A DNA stretch of 64,000 nucleotides from Daldinia sp. FL1419. Taxonomy: Eukaryota > Ascomycota > Sordariomycetes > Xylariales > Hypoxylaceae. Location: positions 229,825 to 293,824 of the forward strand of contig MU623370.1 of assembly GCA_025201765.1 (NCBI GenBank), in the 5' to 3' direction. This document shows positions 12,401 to 22,753 of this stretch, one piece after another. The position numbers were made by a program, and so were the translations under genes. Numbering within the stretch: position 1 is the first letter of the stretch; each line of letters begins with the position of its first letter. Below the pieces are notes generated by a model. That model did not search any database. It was not told the DNA's origin and saw nothing but the letters and a program-made list of their open reading frames with translations.

Positions 12401-13314
12401 CCGTCCTCAAAGACCCAGCAACGGGCCCTGCTCTCGCCAAGACCGGCCTACGACGTCCTAAGATTGATAATAAATTGTTCGAGACTTATACTCGTCACTT
12501 CCGCGCTCGAGGTTGGTTGCCGCGGCCTCCGACGTGGGCGCCAACCAATGGAGTCGCAACCGTCTTGAAACAAGGCCCGCTAGCTGGGCGCGTTGCAGTC
12601 GTCACGGGAGCATCGTCGGGTATTGGTGCTGCCGTTGCTACTGCTCTAGCGCGAGAAGGCGCTCATGTCGCAATCGCGGCTCGCCGTACCGAAGCTTTGG
12701 AGGGTCTCAGGAACAAGCTTTCTAGGACCGGAAGTAAGGTATTGGTACAGAAGACGGATGTCACAGACCGGAAACAAGTCGAGTTGCTCGTTCAGACGGC
12801 AACGGAAAAGCTCGGGCCAGTTGATATCCTCGTGTGCTGTGCCGGAGTTATGTACTACACGATGATGGCGAACGCGCACACAGAAGAATGGGAGCGCACC
12901 GTCGACGTTAACTGCAAGGGTCTTCTACACTGTCTATCATCCACAGTCCCGGCGATGCTGTCACGTGGCAGCGGCCACATCGTTGCCATCTCGTCGGATG
13001 CCGGGCGTAAGGTGTTCCCAGGCTTGGGCGTATACTCGGCGAGCAAATTCTTCGTGGAGGCTACGCTGCAAAGCTTACGACTTGAGACTGCGGGATCCGG
13101 CTTACGTGTCACCTCGGTGCAGCCTGGAAACACGGCTACCGATCTCCTGAATATGTCTACTGATGCCGAGGCTATCAAGAAATATGGAGAGCCGACTGGT
13201 GCCAAGGTCCTTGACCCCGAAGAAGTCGCCGGCGCTATCGTTTATGCTCTGCGCCAACCCGCGCATGTTGCTGTAAACGAGGTTTTGATTGAGCCCAGAG
13301 ATGAGCCCATCTAA
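9463..13314 (+). CDS. NRPS-like A-T-R-SDR carboxylate reductase, ATRR-type (candidate glycine betaine reductase)
   Basis: Single-exon gene of 1283 aa; the first ATG in frame is 9463. The domains in order are: adenylation (about 1-520; P-loop SYSSGTTGKPKG at 164-175, then YSASETHE, YRTGDTARL and GRVGAMIKIRGYSVQ); thiolation (about 540-615; LGGHSL with phosphopantetheine Ser574); NAD-binding thioester reductase (about 650-1010; TGTTGFLG at 658-665, catalytic YxxxK at 821-825); and a second classical SDR reductase (about 1035-1280; TGASSGIG at 1048-1055, YSASK at 1191-1195). This exact A-T-R1-R2 layout and length is that of fungal ATRR, which activates glycine betaine and reduces it in two steps through betaine aldehyde to choline. 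The region where amino-acid-activating domains carry the FDxS aspartate reads FFIWEILRP, so the usual alpha-amino anchor is missing, consistent with a substrate lacking a free amine. The domain calls are seen in sequence; the betaine substrate is inference from family architecture. There is no condensation domain. It stands alone, with no obvious biosynthetic cluster next to it. Confidence 0.9.
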   Translation: MTIIDTSKDLSALFLQQVKATPDAVALEDGPTVLTYAELDRKVDTLATRLRHDGVGRDSLVGVLLGRSADYVISCLAALRAGGAFLVLELAYPPSLLADVIEDARPTVVITHTAHAGKIKSETPLIILDDKASYANGDAPLNGTSKELPPLPAEDDLEKLAFVSYSSGTTGKPKGIANPHRAAVLSYDLRFGINDLRPGDRVACNVFFIWEILRPLLRGATVVTVPDETSYDPVALVGLLRSKAITETLMTPTLLATVLGRHSQLGARLPDLRTIWLNGEVVTTDLARRALKAVPKARLLNCYSASETHEIACGDIGEMVNDEARVVPVGPPLDPKHTYILDEEGNKVETGVSGELFVGGKLLARGYLNLPEATAKAFTDDPFDQTPGARMYRTGDTARLLPSGLLEIIGRVGAMIKIRGYSVQPPAVENAIIKHLAVRNCAVVSHGDGLDRQLLAYIVPDDEPGDRTVVKIDEAGFSPVARRALTDHLAHYMIPALWVKLDSLPTHEVSGKVDLKRLPSPTKSRSPASSLGPENRNQKITIEDIAKMWAASLNIPYKSIMQQEHDFFDLGGHSLALVDLVTRLTGTYGFPVALSRLAGNPTLKGHLEVVCDARDGYTASVQADLPAVLRADSILPPEIKPSEAKMRRISDADTILLTGTTGFLGAFLLSTLLETTSAQIVCLVRFADLSKDNYSAGVARIRKNLLDLGLWNDSILDRIEVVPANLARKRFGLSPAEFESLASRVQVIIHSAATVNLVYPYAAMQGANVFGTREVLRLACRGGATVHHISTNGVLPPSVDGWSEDAMLDVDEVPEKLIDGYGQTKWVAEQLVLEAAKRGLPARIYRPGTISGHSVSGSSNTYDLLNALIVESLQLGFRPDIRDWYAEMTPVDFVSKAITSLADLEDTDQRIFHLGDPSPILIREVFVILCHLGYPTEPLAWDDWVALWEERRGSSKGESIFTVDILRRGMPTVDFLKWVTVLKDPATGPALAKTGLRRPKIDNKLFETYTRHFRARGWLPRPPTWAPTNGVATVLKQGPLAGRVAVVTGASSGIGAAVATALAREGAHVAIAARRTEALEGLRNKLSRTGSKVLVQKTDVTDRKQVELLVQTATEKLGPVDILVCCAGVMYYTMMANAHTEEWERTVDVNCKGLLHCLSSTVPAMLSRGSGHIVAISSDAGRKVFPGLGVYSASKFFVEATLQSLRLETAGSGLRVTSVQPGNTATDLLNMSTDAEAIKKYGEPTGAKVLDPEEVAGAIVYALRQPAHVAVNEVLIEPRDEPI

Positions 13315-14128
13315 GATTAGATGTTAACGACTATCTAGCATGGCCCAAAAGGGGGAACCGGCCAACTGGGGACTAGGGGGGGAATGCTTGTACCATGACC
13401 TTGTTTCTTTGCGGATTTCTTGTTACTTCTCATCTTATAGGGGAACATAACTGGCGTGGCTTTAGTGTAATATTCTTGCATGTTAGCGGCTTCATGACGG
13501 TTATGACGATAGGATTCCTAGGCAGGTGTAGGAAGTACAAGGGGCTCGAAAGGAACATAAATGAGGGTTAAAGAGAAAAGCTTCAGGGCAAATCGAGGAG
13601 GGCCAGGGAAATGATAATTAGAGACGTATGATGCATCTGATGATAAGAATACCAGTCTACCTAATAATGAAATGATGCTTTCCTGGACAAGTCTCAAAAC
13701 TTCGTGCATCCGAAGACGTTGACAACTTAATATAGCCTAATGGTGAGGGGGCGTTTGCCTGACTCAAACAGAATAGGAACATCTCGAATCACGTCACAAA
13801 TGGCACTGGAACAGCAGGCTCAGAAGCCTGGTGTAAATAGGTAGTTTTCCCACATCCACAACTTTCAATTGGTGTTTCCTGCTACCTTCTTTCAAAAGAC
13901 GCGGATCGAACCTCCCCAAAACAACCCCTGACACGAATTGTCATTCCTGTTGGTGATATATAGTAACACCTGTTCAACATGTCTAGACTTGCTAGAAGAA
14001 CCAAGGCCGTTTGCATCCGTCATTAGCCGTAATAATCTCAGAATAGTCCTGATAACCAACCCCCTTTCTATGACCTATATGTACAAGATATACTCTTTTA
14101 CACTCTAAGAGCTAGGAGTGCTAGACTC
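13315..14128. other. intergenic, convergent 3' ends
   Basis: Between the reductase and the repeat-protein gene I see no gene. A short T-loop-like string at 13903-13912 does not fold into a tRNA. Confidence 0.55.
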
Positions 14129-14938
14129 TTAGTTGCCCTTGCCCAAGAGACCTTGTAGAAGGCCACCTAGACCACCCTGCTGGCCACCTGCAGCGGCATC
14201 TCCACCGGCTGCACCGCCAAGAAGACCTGCGAGAGGGTTAGCGCCGGCAGCTCCACCGGCGGCATCACCACCGGCGGCAGCGTCACCGCCAGCCGCACCT
14301 CCGAGAAGACCTGCAAGTGGGTTCGCTCCATTAGCACCGCCGCCTAAAAGACTTCCGAGTAAATCGGTGAGCTTGTTACCGCCTTGTTGTTGATCAGCAC
14401 CATCTTGGGCACCAGCATCGGCACCAGCACCAGCATCGGCACCAGCGTCTGCGCCAGCACCGGCTTGCGCGTCAGCTCCGTCCTGTGCATCTTGACCGGC
14501 TTGAGCGTCCTGACCAGCTTTTCCGTCTTGCCCATCCTGAGCATCGGCGTTGCCCTTGTTCTTCTTGCCGTCGTCCTGGCCGTCCTGAGCGTTACCGTTC
14601 TGCTGGTCATTGCCGCCCTGGTTAAGGTCACCTGCGGCGTTACCGGTTCCGTTGTTAGCGGCACCGGCGTCGATGGCGACGGCGGTTCCATTGTTGGCAG
14701 CACCAGCACCAGCATTGCCATTATCGTTGTTGTGGTGCTTCTTCTTAGGGAATCTGACATCAAGAGCTGCACACGATGCACTATTAGTATTGTTGGTATT
14801 AAGGTTGCTGAACTAACACATACCGAATTCCCGGGGGAAGCGGGCTTCGAGAGCTCCGGGAGCCTTCTGGGTTGGCAGGGCAGCACCGAATGAGGCGGCG
14901 GTGGCCAAAGCCATCAAGATAGTACCGAAGTTCTTCAT
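14129..14938 (-). CDS. small secreted Ala/Gly/Asp/Gln-rich repeat protein
   Basis: Two exons, 14938-14824 and 14766-14129, with a 57 bp intron (GTATGT...CAG), encode 250 aa. The N-terminus MKNFGTILMALATAASFGAA is a clear signal peptide. A basic, His/Asn-containing stretch (FPKKKHHNNDN) is followed by a long disordered segment of short AGADAG, GNDQQNGN and AQDGQDG-like units. The C-terminal third has two near-identical copies of GANPLAGLLGGAAGGDAAAG and ends in Gly/Leu-rich LGGLLQGLLGKGN. There are no cysteines in the mature part. This is not a hydrophobin, CFEM or known enzyme. The repeated NPLAGLLGG blocks could form amphipathic or self-associating structure, which suggests a cell-wall, surface or matrix protein or an effector; function is unknown. 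The reading frame is fixed by the intron, the signal peptide and the matching repeats. An overlapping open frame on the opposite strand is a composition artefact. Confidence 0.8.
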
Positions 14939-17508
14939 GTTGAAAGAGTGTATATCCAGACACTTAACAGAAAATAAAGAAGGTTGAAATGAAGTTGTCG
15001 AAATTGAAAAAATACAGCGTAAAGAAGGTATGAGCACAGCTTCGTACAGTTGGTTAGCTTAGATCGGACTTCGATGGGCCATTGAAGTTAACTCACCTCT
15101 TCAGAACAAGAAACGACCAAGAAAGGAAAGGTTGACGATTGAGGCTGATGTGGATGTGTGAGGAAACAAAAAAGATCAGACTGAATAGCACGGGGAGTCG
15201 AGCATTTTATGGACAGTCGAGGGGGTGTATTGAGCCTTAGATGAGCTTGACTACCTTACCTACCTAGGTATCTTTGTCATTGATCGACATGGTATCTCAG
15301 GGTATCTCAGGGTCTGTGATAGACGGTTGCATTCTAACCATCTGGCAGCCATCCCCATGGTTCCAAACGATGCCTGTAAACATGACATAGTTTAATGGCT
15401 AGCTAGTTAGTTATTCTCTACGTGACTAGCGTGTACTATAGTATGTCAAGACTCGGTAATATCACAAAGCTCTTAAGAAACACAGGGAGCAAGGCACGCA
15501 AACGAAGCTCCGATTGGGCTGACGAGATTATAGGCCCACCTAGACCAAACACGTCAAGAAGACATTCCGTCCCACTCAAAACATGGGGCGAAGTAGAATA
15601 AGATGACCTGTTGAGTCTTATTGTAGATCATACGAGCGGTGTTGAAAAGAAGTGCAGATCTGGACCTCCAGATTTGGAGTGGCACCGGGGAGATCAATTA
15701 GGAGATCCTTGGGAATCATTAGAGTTGAAACTTGAGATGCCAAGAATGCGTGGGGATTTCTTGGCCGCTTTGAGGTTATCGACTTTTTCTCAGCGTTAGG
15801 GGCTCCAAAACGTCGCACGGGGCAGATCAAACGAGCCTCAGACAGGCACAACAGGGCAACACAGGGGTTTGCCGACCAGGGGTCCTGTACACTATAATGA
15901 GTACCTCACCGTACTACGTATGTAGGCCAACGAACAGGTATAATACGATATAACAGCTGTAAAAAATCACGTGTGAAATAGCTGAATAGCAAGGATCGAA
16001 TTGACGATAAAACCAGGTAAGTCGGCGTGCTGCAAATGTCCAATGTCCAATGTCCAATGTCCCAGGCGTCATGCAGGGTTACCAGCTCACCATCGAAGGA
16101 AACAAGACTTCCGGTTGCAACCAGGAGTTTCTCGAAAACAATACCAGTCCAAAAACGACCAGGAACAGTAATTAGGTCGTGATCCAGATTCTAGTGCCTG
16201 GATAGTGGCTGTGTCTTTTCAAACTCTAGAGTCCGGAGAGTAGCTATGGACATACTCGAAACGTATCAGAAGCTTACCTAGATAGCGTCGGCGTAGGCGC
16301 CTACGACCCTTTGTTGTTGATGATGCTCTTGACAATACATAGTAGTTAACTGCCAGGCGGTGGTAATTTGGTCTTGTGGAAAATTGTCTTAAAGTGTTGA
16401 TATTGTTGATATTGTTGATGCACATATTGACATGGTCTGAAATCACTGCCGATCAGTAGGATCGTGCGTTTTCCGCGAAAGTAAACGAAGATCCTCATTT
16501 ATCCTATATCATGCGAAAAGAACAGAAAAAATCCAAGCCAAGGCAAATCATAACGTGAAATAGTCGATTCGATATGCTGCTGCAATAAATATTCTAGAGA
16601 TTCTCGGGTCTTGTGAACGATCATGAGGATCTTTCGTGAGATCTTTCAATGCCTTATTGTCTGCGAACTGATGAACGGCAACTGTACGCGCTTGCGTCTT
16701 CGAGGGTTTGCAACATTGTCGCCGTTTGTTTATTGAGACTAGCTGACTCGATATATTTATAGCTAGGTTAGTCGTCAAGTTTGCAACCGATAAAAATGTT
16801 GTTTGACCTCGGGAAGTTGTGGGCGAGTGGAAGATTGTATGAGTTAACTATAGGTACCTCTTACATAGGTACTAAAGTAATACTTTAATGTTATTCCGGT
16901 CAAAACAGTTACGTATTCCCGGATACTTGCAAGCCTCACCCCGCATAACTAGCTATTAAGCCACAGAGTCACAGACGCCACAATATACGCTAGAATGAAC
17001 TAGGTAAACTAGTGGTAAAGCTTCCTAATCACGAGGATATGATAGGTTCACGAGACACTCCGAACGCAGCCTAGAGCGGCTTCCAGCGGGCTTTATCAAA
17101 ACGTTTTGCGCATCTTCAAGTGAAATTGTCAAGTCTTATTCAGTCGAGTTAAAATTCTTGTCCAATGAATTACAAGCGCAACCTCGGTAGCTCGGTCAAT
17201 CTCCGCAAAAGCTGTATAATTTCAATAACTAACTAACCGTAGGAACTTTATACATGTGGTTTTGATGTCATCATATCCAGTTATTATCTTCTAAATATCG
17301 AGGTTTTAACTTTCTCAACCAAGCAATTTATAACCCGCTTCAAGTCCGTCGTACCTGGGTAGTCTTCGTACCTCGTTTCCAATAACCTCATGGCGTTCCG
17401 AACTCGGTAGCAAGTGACAGCCTTTTCTTGACCACGACAAGATTTCAATTATTCTTCCAAACGAATCTGACGGACTGAGACGGCGGAATTTTGGAAACAA
17501 GTCTCGTC
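14939..17508. other. intergenic region between divergent genes
   Basis: About 2.6 kb between the secreted repeat-protein gene (minus) and ETF-QO (plus). It is AT-leaning with short repeats, including a TACCTACCTAGGTA motif near 15255 and a GATATTGTT-type repeat near 16395. Frames at 16219-16446 and 16548-16778 are short and unrecognised. I see no supported gene. Confidence 0.55.
16035..16062. repeat. (AATGTCC)4 tandem repeat
   Basis: Four perfect 7-bp units in intergenic DNA. Confidence 0.9.
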
Positions 17509-19460
17509 ATGTCTGCCTCGGCACCACTCCACGTTCTTGCACGACGGGGCGCCGCGTCGATTCGATCCAAGACTCTAAGAAGAGTGCCTAGGGCCTCATA
17601 TTCCTCGATAATAACACCTCAATTACGATATACTACTGCGACCTCCCCCCTTATTGCTCGGCCGACCTCCCGCGCATTTAGTACCACTCGTCCAAGGTGT
17701 TCCGCAGGCGAGGAAGAGGGCTTTGATCCTAAAACCGTGGAGCGGGTAATCGATGATGTCGACGTCTGTATTGTCGGTGGAGGTCCTGCTGGTTTGAGTG
17801 CTGCGATACGTTTGAAACAACTTGCCAACGAGAACGGCAATGAAGATTTCAGGGTATTATTACTAGAAAAGGCTGGTGAAATTGGCGCGCACATTCTGTC
17901 AGGGGCTGTTATAAACCCGGTTGCGGTCAAGGAGCTATTTCCTAATTGGCTTGACGAAGACAACGTGAACCGATTTGAACATGCGACGCCCGCAACGGGG
18001 GACAGGATGAGATTCTTGACTAAGGGCAGCGCGATCCCTTTGCCGGCACCACCGCAGATGCACAACGAGGGCAATTATATCGTCAGTTTAAACCAATTCA
18101 CCAAATGGCTTGGAGAACAAGCAGAGGAGCTTGGTGTTGAGGTTTACCCCGGGTTCGCCGCCTCCGAAGTGCTCTATAAGCCCGATGGCTCTGTCCAAGG
18201 TGTTGCGACAAACGACCTAGGTATAGGGCGCGATGGAAAGCCAAAGGATAATTTCGAACGAGGCATGGAGTTCCACGCTCGGATCACTTTATTTGCAGAA
18301 GGATGCCATGGAAGTTTAACAAAGCAAGTTATCAAGAAGTTCGATCTGAGAAGGGACAGCCAACATCAAACATATGGTTTAGGAGTAAAGGAGGTCTGGG
18401 AGATCCAGCCGGAGAAATTCCGCAAAGGAGAGGTGGTCCATTCTATGGGCTACCCCTTACCCTTGGATACGTACGGTGGTGGATGGATGTATCACTTCGG
18501 GGATAACTTGGTCAGCATCGGCCTCGTGGTAGCCCTGGACTACCGGAATCCTTGGCTATCTCCGTACGGTGAATTCCAAAAGATGAAGCAGCATCCTCTG
18601 TACAAGTCTGTTCTGGAGGGTGGAAAGTGTATCTCATATGGTGCGAGAGCTCTTAGTGAGGGCGGCTTTCAATCAATTCCTAAGGTCGCTTTCCCTGGTG
18701 GTGCCTTGATTGGTGACTCTGCTGGTTTTGTCAATGTACCCCAAGTCAAAGGGACTCATAATGCTATGAGGACGGGAATGTTAGCTGCCGATGCAGCTTG
18801 GAACGCCATAGTTGACGGCAACGAGGAGTCTGTTTTCCTATACCAATACGAAGACTCGCTCCGGAAATCTAGCGTCTGGAAGGAGTTGAAGGAGGTTCGG
18901 AATATGCGACCCGCGTTTCAAACTCCCTTGGGTACTTTTGGTGGTGTCCTATATTCTGGCTTAGAAGCCTTTGTTCTCAAGGGCCGCGTTCCTTGGACGC
19001 TGAAGCATAGACATACCGACTACGGTGCCACTAAGCCCGCAGATTCATTTCCGAAGATCGAATATCCTAAGCCAGATGGGAAGATTTCATTCGATATTCT
19101 CACAAGTGTATCACGGACAGGGACCAACCACGAGGAAGACCAGCCTGTCCACCTCCAAGTTAAGGACTGGGATGCGCACACTCAGGAGACGTGGCCGACT
19201 TATAAGGGCCTGGAGAACCGCTTCTGTCCTGCTGGTGTCTACGAATATGTCGAAGATGATTCAAAGCCTCTGGGTGTGAGGTTCCAAATCAACTCCCAGA
19301 AGTAAGTATTTCGATTCACTTTTATAGTCTGCGAAGATTTTAATGCTAATATTGCTGCAGCTGTATTCATTGCAAGACATGCGATATCAAAGCACCCCAC
19401 CAAGACATCAATTGGGCTGTCCCTCAAGGTGGCGAGGGACCAAAGTACTATATGACATAA
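17509..19460 (+). CDS. electron transfer flavoprotein-ubiquinone oxidoreductase, mitochondrial
   Basis: Two exons, 17509-19301 and 19361-19460, with a 59 bp GTAAGT...CAG intron, encode 630 aa, close to the usual size for ETF-QO. The Arg/Ser/Ala-rich N-terminus (LARRGAASIRSKTLRR, later RAFSTTRPRC) is a mitochondrial presequence. The FAD-binding motif VCIVGGGPAGLSAA lies at 86-99. The single [4Fe-4S] cluster is ligated by Cys573 in exon 1 and Cys599, Cys602 and Cys605 in exon 2 (CIHCKTC), so the short last exon is essential. The enzyme sits on the inner mitochondrial membrane and passes electrons from ETF to ubiquinone. ETF in turn is reduced by acyl-CoA dehydrogenases and, in many organisms, by dimethylglycine and sarcosine dehydrogenases. 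This links it loosely to the amine-metabolism genes nearby. Yeast homologue: CIR2. Start 17509 is the first ATG in frame. Confidence 0.97.
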
Positions 19461-19890
19461 GAAAAGAAAAGAGAGACACGGTGCGAAGCTTCAACGATTG
19501 AAAGGAAAAGGATAAAGGCCGTTTGGTGTTTGGGAAAATCTAACCTGCGTAGACTTCGGATCACTGTGGCGTATGATTCACGGATCATGATGGTATACGA
19601 ACTCAACTTTTCGGTGTATCAACATTACCTCGCAAGCGGTGGACTATTAAGTGCAGACCGTATCGAACGAGAACCTTGTTGTATAAGACCTATGTGTATA
19701 TAGTCAACTGTATACATAATAAGCAAGGGAGTCGAGGGGATTGACTTCAACATGAATGTCACTGTTGAACTCGCTTATAAAACAGTAAAAGTCAACTTAA
19801 AGCATTGTATCCGTCCCTTTTGCTATGGTAGATGGATGATGCAGAACACCCCAATGCCATTTTCGTATTGCTCCTGATAAGTTAACTTCA
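19461..19890. other. intergenic, convergent 3' ends
   Basis: 430 bp between ETF-QO and the DUF3445 gene. It presumably holds the two 3' UTRs; no gene is seen. Confidence 0.6.
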
Positions 19891-21486
19891 CTAGAATCCC
19901 TGTTGCGCATGCCACTTGTCCTGCCATCCCGGAAACCAGGGGCTGTCGTCGAGGGTCCTAGGCTCCCAATCCTTCTCAATGATGCCCTTTTCAATCTGCT
20001 CCTTCTCAAATTCTTCCAGGGCCGGGATTACTACGTGTTCGGTGTGCCAGGTATTCTTATACTTCATGAGATCCTCCTTTCCTTCCTTCAACACCTTCAT
20101 AACAAGGCTTGGTACGTATGGCTCGTTGCGCAGTTCTTCCAGAGGTGTGAACAGGGCCTTGAAATTGAACACGACTCCGGCTGATAACGGGAGCCGTCGT
20201 AGCGTCTGCCAGTCCACGCGTAGATGGAGACGAGAGCGGTCCAGATTTGCGTCTTGAAAGTCCCGGTATCCTTCGTGCGGATCCCCCGGCGGCATGTAGA
20301 GCGGCTGGTCTACCTCCAAGCCCCAGGACCCGCGCTGGATGGGCTTACTAGCGGGCATCTTGGAGAAAAACCTGAAGAGAAATTAGCGTCTAAGCTACCC
20401 GCAGGGTGCTCACTGCTCACATAGGGACTTACCGATCCATACTAAACTGCATCTTCTCCTTATAATCCGGGATCGGCTGGTGGATCTCGTGAAGTTTAAG
20501 TCCCATTTTGGTTCCCAGGTTCCATCCTAGAGACGAGCATATTATCCCAGCGCGGAGGTGATAGTACCCAGTCTCTGGATCCCGAAGCATGATGTTAAAA
20601 TCCTCGGGGACGTTGTCTAATAGGATAAATAGGGGGTGTTGTTCCTTAATCACGGATACCGTGCCGAGGATTTTGTTTTCTAGCTGTGACTTGTCTGGTG
20701 ATAGCACGAAATACTGCGGGTACCGCGCGCATATAAATTGCAATACCATCTCCATTAGTTCCTTGCATGCAAGTTCCGAACCGGGGAGCCAATGCAGCAC
20801 GTCTTTGCCATGTTTTGCATAGAGTTCTTTGCGCTGTGCGATTCGAGTCTTGTATGTTGATTCCAGCTCGATCCACCAGTCATTCTCAAGCTTAGTTAAG
20901 GCTATCATCTCCTGTTAGCCCCTATTCGCGAGCCATATGATGACGAATACTTACACATGGTCTGGTGGTATGCCCACCTGAACGGCCGATACGGCCGCGG
21001 CCTGGCGCGGTCGATATCAAATTCCAAGTAGGGTTGGGGCATAGGGACTTCGGATAATACGGAATAATCGGGGAAGTCTTCTAACGCCTTGAGTTCACGC
21101 ACGGAAAAGCCACTGAAGCAATACTTCGAGTCGTCGGCAGTCCGGTAATCTTCTTCGAAGCCCAGTAGCGAATGTGTGAAGATGTCCATTTTGAACGAAA
21201 GATCACCCATCGCTTCCCTTTGATCGGGAGACATGCTATCTACTATGATCTTGAGTTGGCCTCGTTGAGAAGGGGGAAAGGTGGATTGTAGGTCTGAAAT
21301 AGACGACGAGAGGGGCTTTGAGAGCGTCTGCTTCTCGAGCAACGGCGTGCTCGGGCGAGATGCATCTTGTCTTGTAAGACCTAATCTCCTAAGCACTATG
21401 CTCTTCTGTGATCTATTCAAGGCGAGAAAGGTGAGTAGAGATACGACAACTGCAGACGCCAGCCAAAGAGTAATATGTAGAGCCAT
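19891..21486 (-). CDS. haem-dependent oxidative N-demethylase-like protein (DUF3445/HODM_asu-like), membrane-anchored
   Basis: Three exons on the minus strand: 21486-20955, 20901-20433 and 20371-19891, with introns of 53 and 61 bp, give 493 aa. The second exon begins inside GATAG|CC, giving the join YHQTM-SLTKLENDWW; simpler acceptors put a stop in frame. An N-terminal hydrophobic helix (about residues 3-24, ITLWLASAVVVSLLTFLAL) anchors it to a membrane. The body matches the HODM alpha-subunit-like family: MDIFTHSLLGFEEDY, IICSSLGWNLGTKMGLKLHEIH, RLHLRVDWQTLRRLP and NFKALFTPLEEL. Bacterial relatives remove methyl groups from di- and trimethylamine as formaldehyde; fungal members are uncharacterised. 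It lies convergent to ETF-QO. The substrate and the missing partner subunits are unknown, so N-demethylation is inference from the family. Confidence 0.87.
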
Positions 21487-22753
21487 TCTGAGCAATCGCC
21501 ACCCAGGACGAGAACCAGTTTCACGAATGTTTAACGGGACTAATGCGATCCCGGCATATTATCAATTTCCCATAATCGTATTTACCACTTCTCGGGGGGT
21601 CTCCCTCTTTAAAAACGGACTCCCATTACAACCACAGGGTAGGCTACAAGACAAACACATGGATGTTAGCATATAGACCGACAACGGAGCCCGTATCTCG
21701 GAAGTGATGATAAGGGTGCCGGATCATATGAACACAGATCGCATCTGGGCAGTGCCGTTGGAGATTGGAACTCGTAGCGCTAGCGCCCGGATGATAACAC
21801 CTATAATATGAGTGGTTGCTGATAATACTAGCGTATAGGATATCGATCGTCATGCATATAAAATAGCTGGGCGTTGCCTGTCAAGCGTGTGTACCATAGT
21901 TTTGATAAACGCGGGTCACCCCGCATACTACTTGATTTAGAGATTGCTGAATATCCCGGGCTGCTATAGGCCTATCTCTTTTTGCCGTATGGGCAGATCT
22001 GCGTGTAACGTATAATGCTGCCTTGCGTGCAATTATTCATGACGCTTTGATATCTGACTAACGATGATCCATAAGGGGAAAACGACTATAGTCTAAAGGA
22101 ATTAAAACATACTGATACCTAAGTCGTATGAATAATGTGTATAGGTAGGTAATTTGGGCCGGATCGTTATGTAGATAGAAGGTTAACCTACGATGTGATA
22201 TCAAAGCAAGTGAGTAGAAAAAGGTGAGGTTATTTTATACCTAATACATACAGGGCCAAAGAAGAGCTTGCAGTTAGGAGAATTCCAGGTGATTTTATAC
22301 CTACCTAGGTACCTACCTAGGACCTAGGTATGTAGGTATCTTACTTGCATGTGAATTGGACATATGCTTCCTCCTTTACGCCGGGGAACGTTCGGAGTTT
22401 ACTAAGGATGGTTATCAACCTGAACCACCGAGAAGTCACCGTTATTGGTTAGCCGCGTGCAGGAAGTCGAACGTCTGATAAACCCCTGCTTTGCGGTTCC
22501 GGCCACTGGATATTATACTCGTCTAGCGACGATGCGTTGTAATAAGATGGATATGATAGGAGAACTAGAAACAGACGTTAGAAGTAATATTTACGTAGCA
22601 CATAATTTGCCTCGGATTCTAGAGCATTATAATCCTGAGGAAAAGATATTTTGCGATTATCAACTTAACATGGATTTTGGTAGTTAGCTGATAATGTGCG
22701 ATTCCTTGGGTTTGGTACCACAATGACAACTTTTTTATCTCGCCTTTGACAAG
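21487..22753. other. intergenic region
   Basis: About 1.3 kb of AT-leaning DNA upstream of the DUF3445 gene and downstream of an F-box gene. An open frame of 80 codons at 22445-22687 lacks a normal ATG context and a recognised product. Confidence 0.55.
22297..22340. repeat. TACCTACCTAGGTACCTACC palindromic motif cluster
   Basis: Dense overlapping copies of TACCTA, CCTAGG and TAGGTA. The motif family recurs near 15255, 26575, 28980, 29340, 30500, 33180, 42070, 42165, 49580, 57020 and 62165, always outside the coding regions I recognise. Confidence 0.75.

Noticed and set aside
9463..13314. Reading the A-T-R-R gene as a true peptide synthetase or as aminoadipate reductase (Lys2)
   Set aside because: No condensation domain, and the extra C-terminal SDR domain after the thioester reductase is not found in Lys2.
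13903..13912. tRNA T-loop-like string (GGTTCGATCC on the minus strand)
   Set aside because: Flanking bases do not form a T stem, and no anticodon or acceptor arm can be placed.
14344..14893. Long frames on both strands within the secreted repeat-protein gene
   Set aside because: Composition shadows of the repetitive, GC-rich exon; they lack the signal peptide and the intron-consistent frame.
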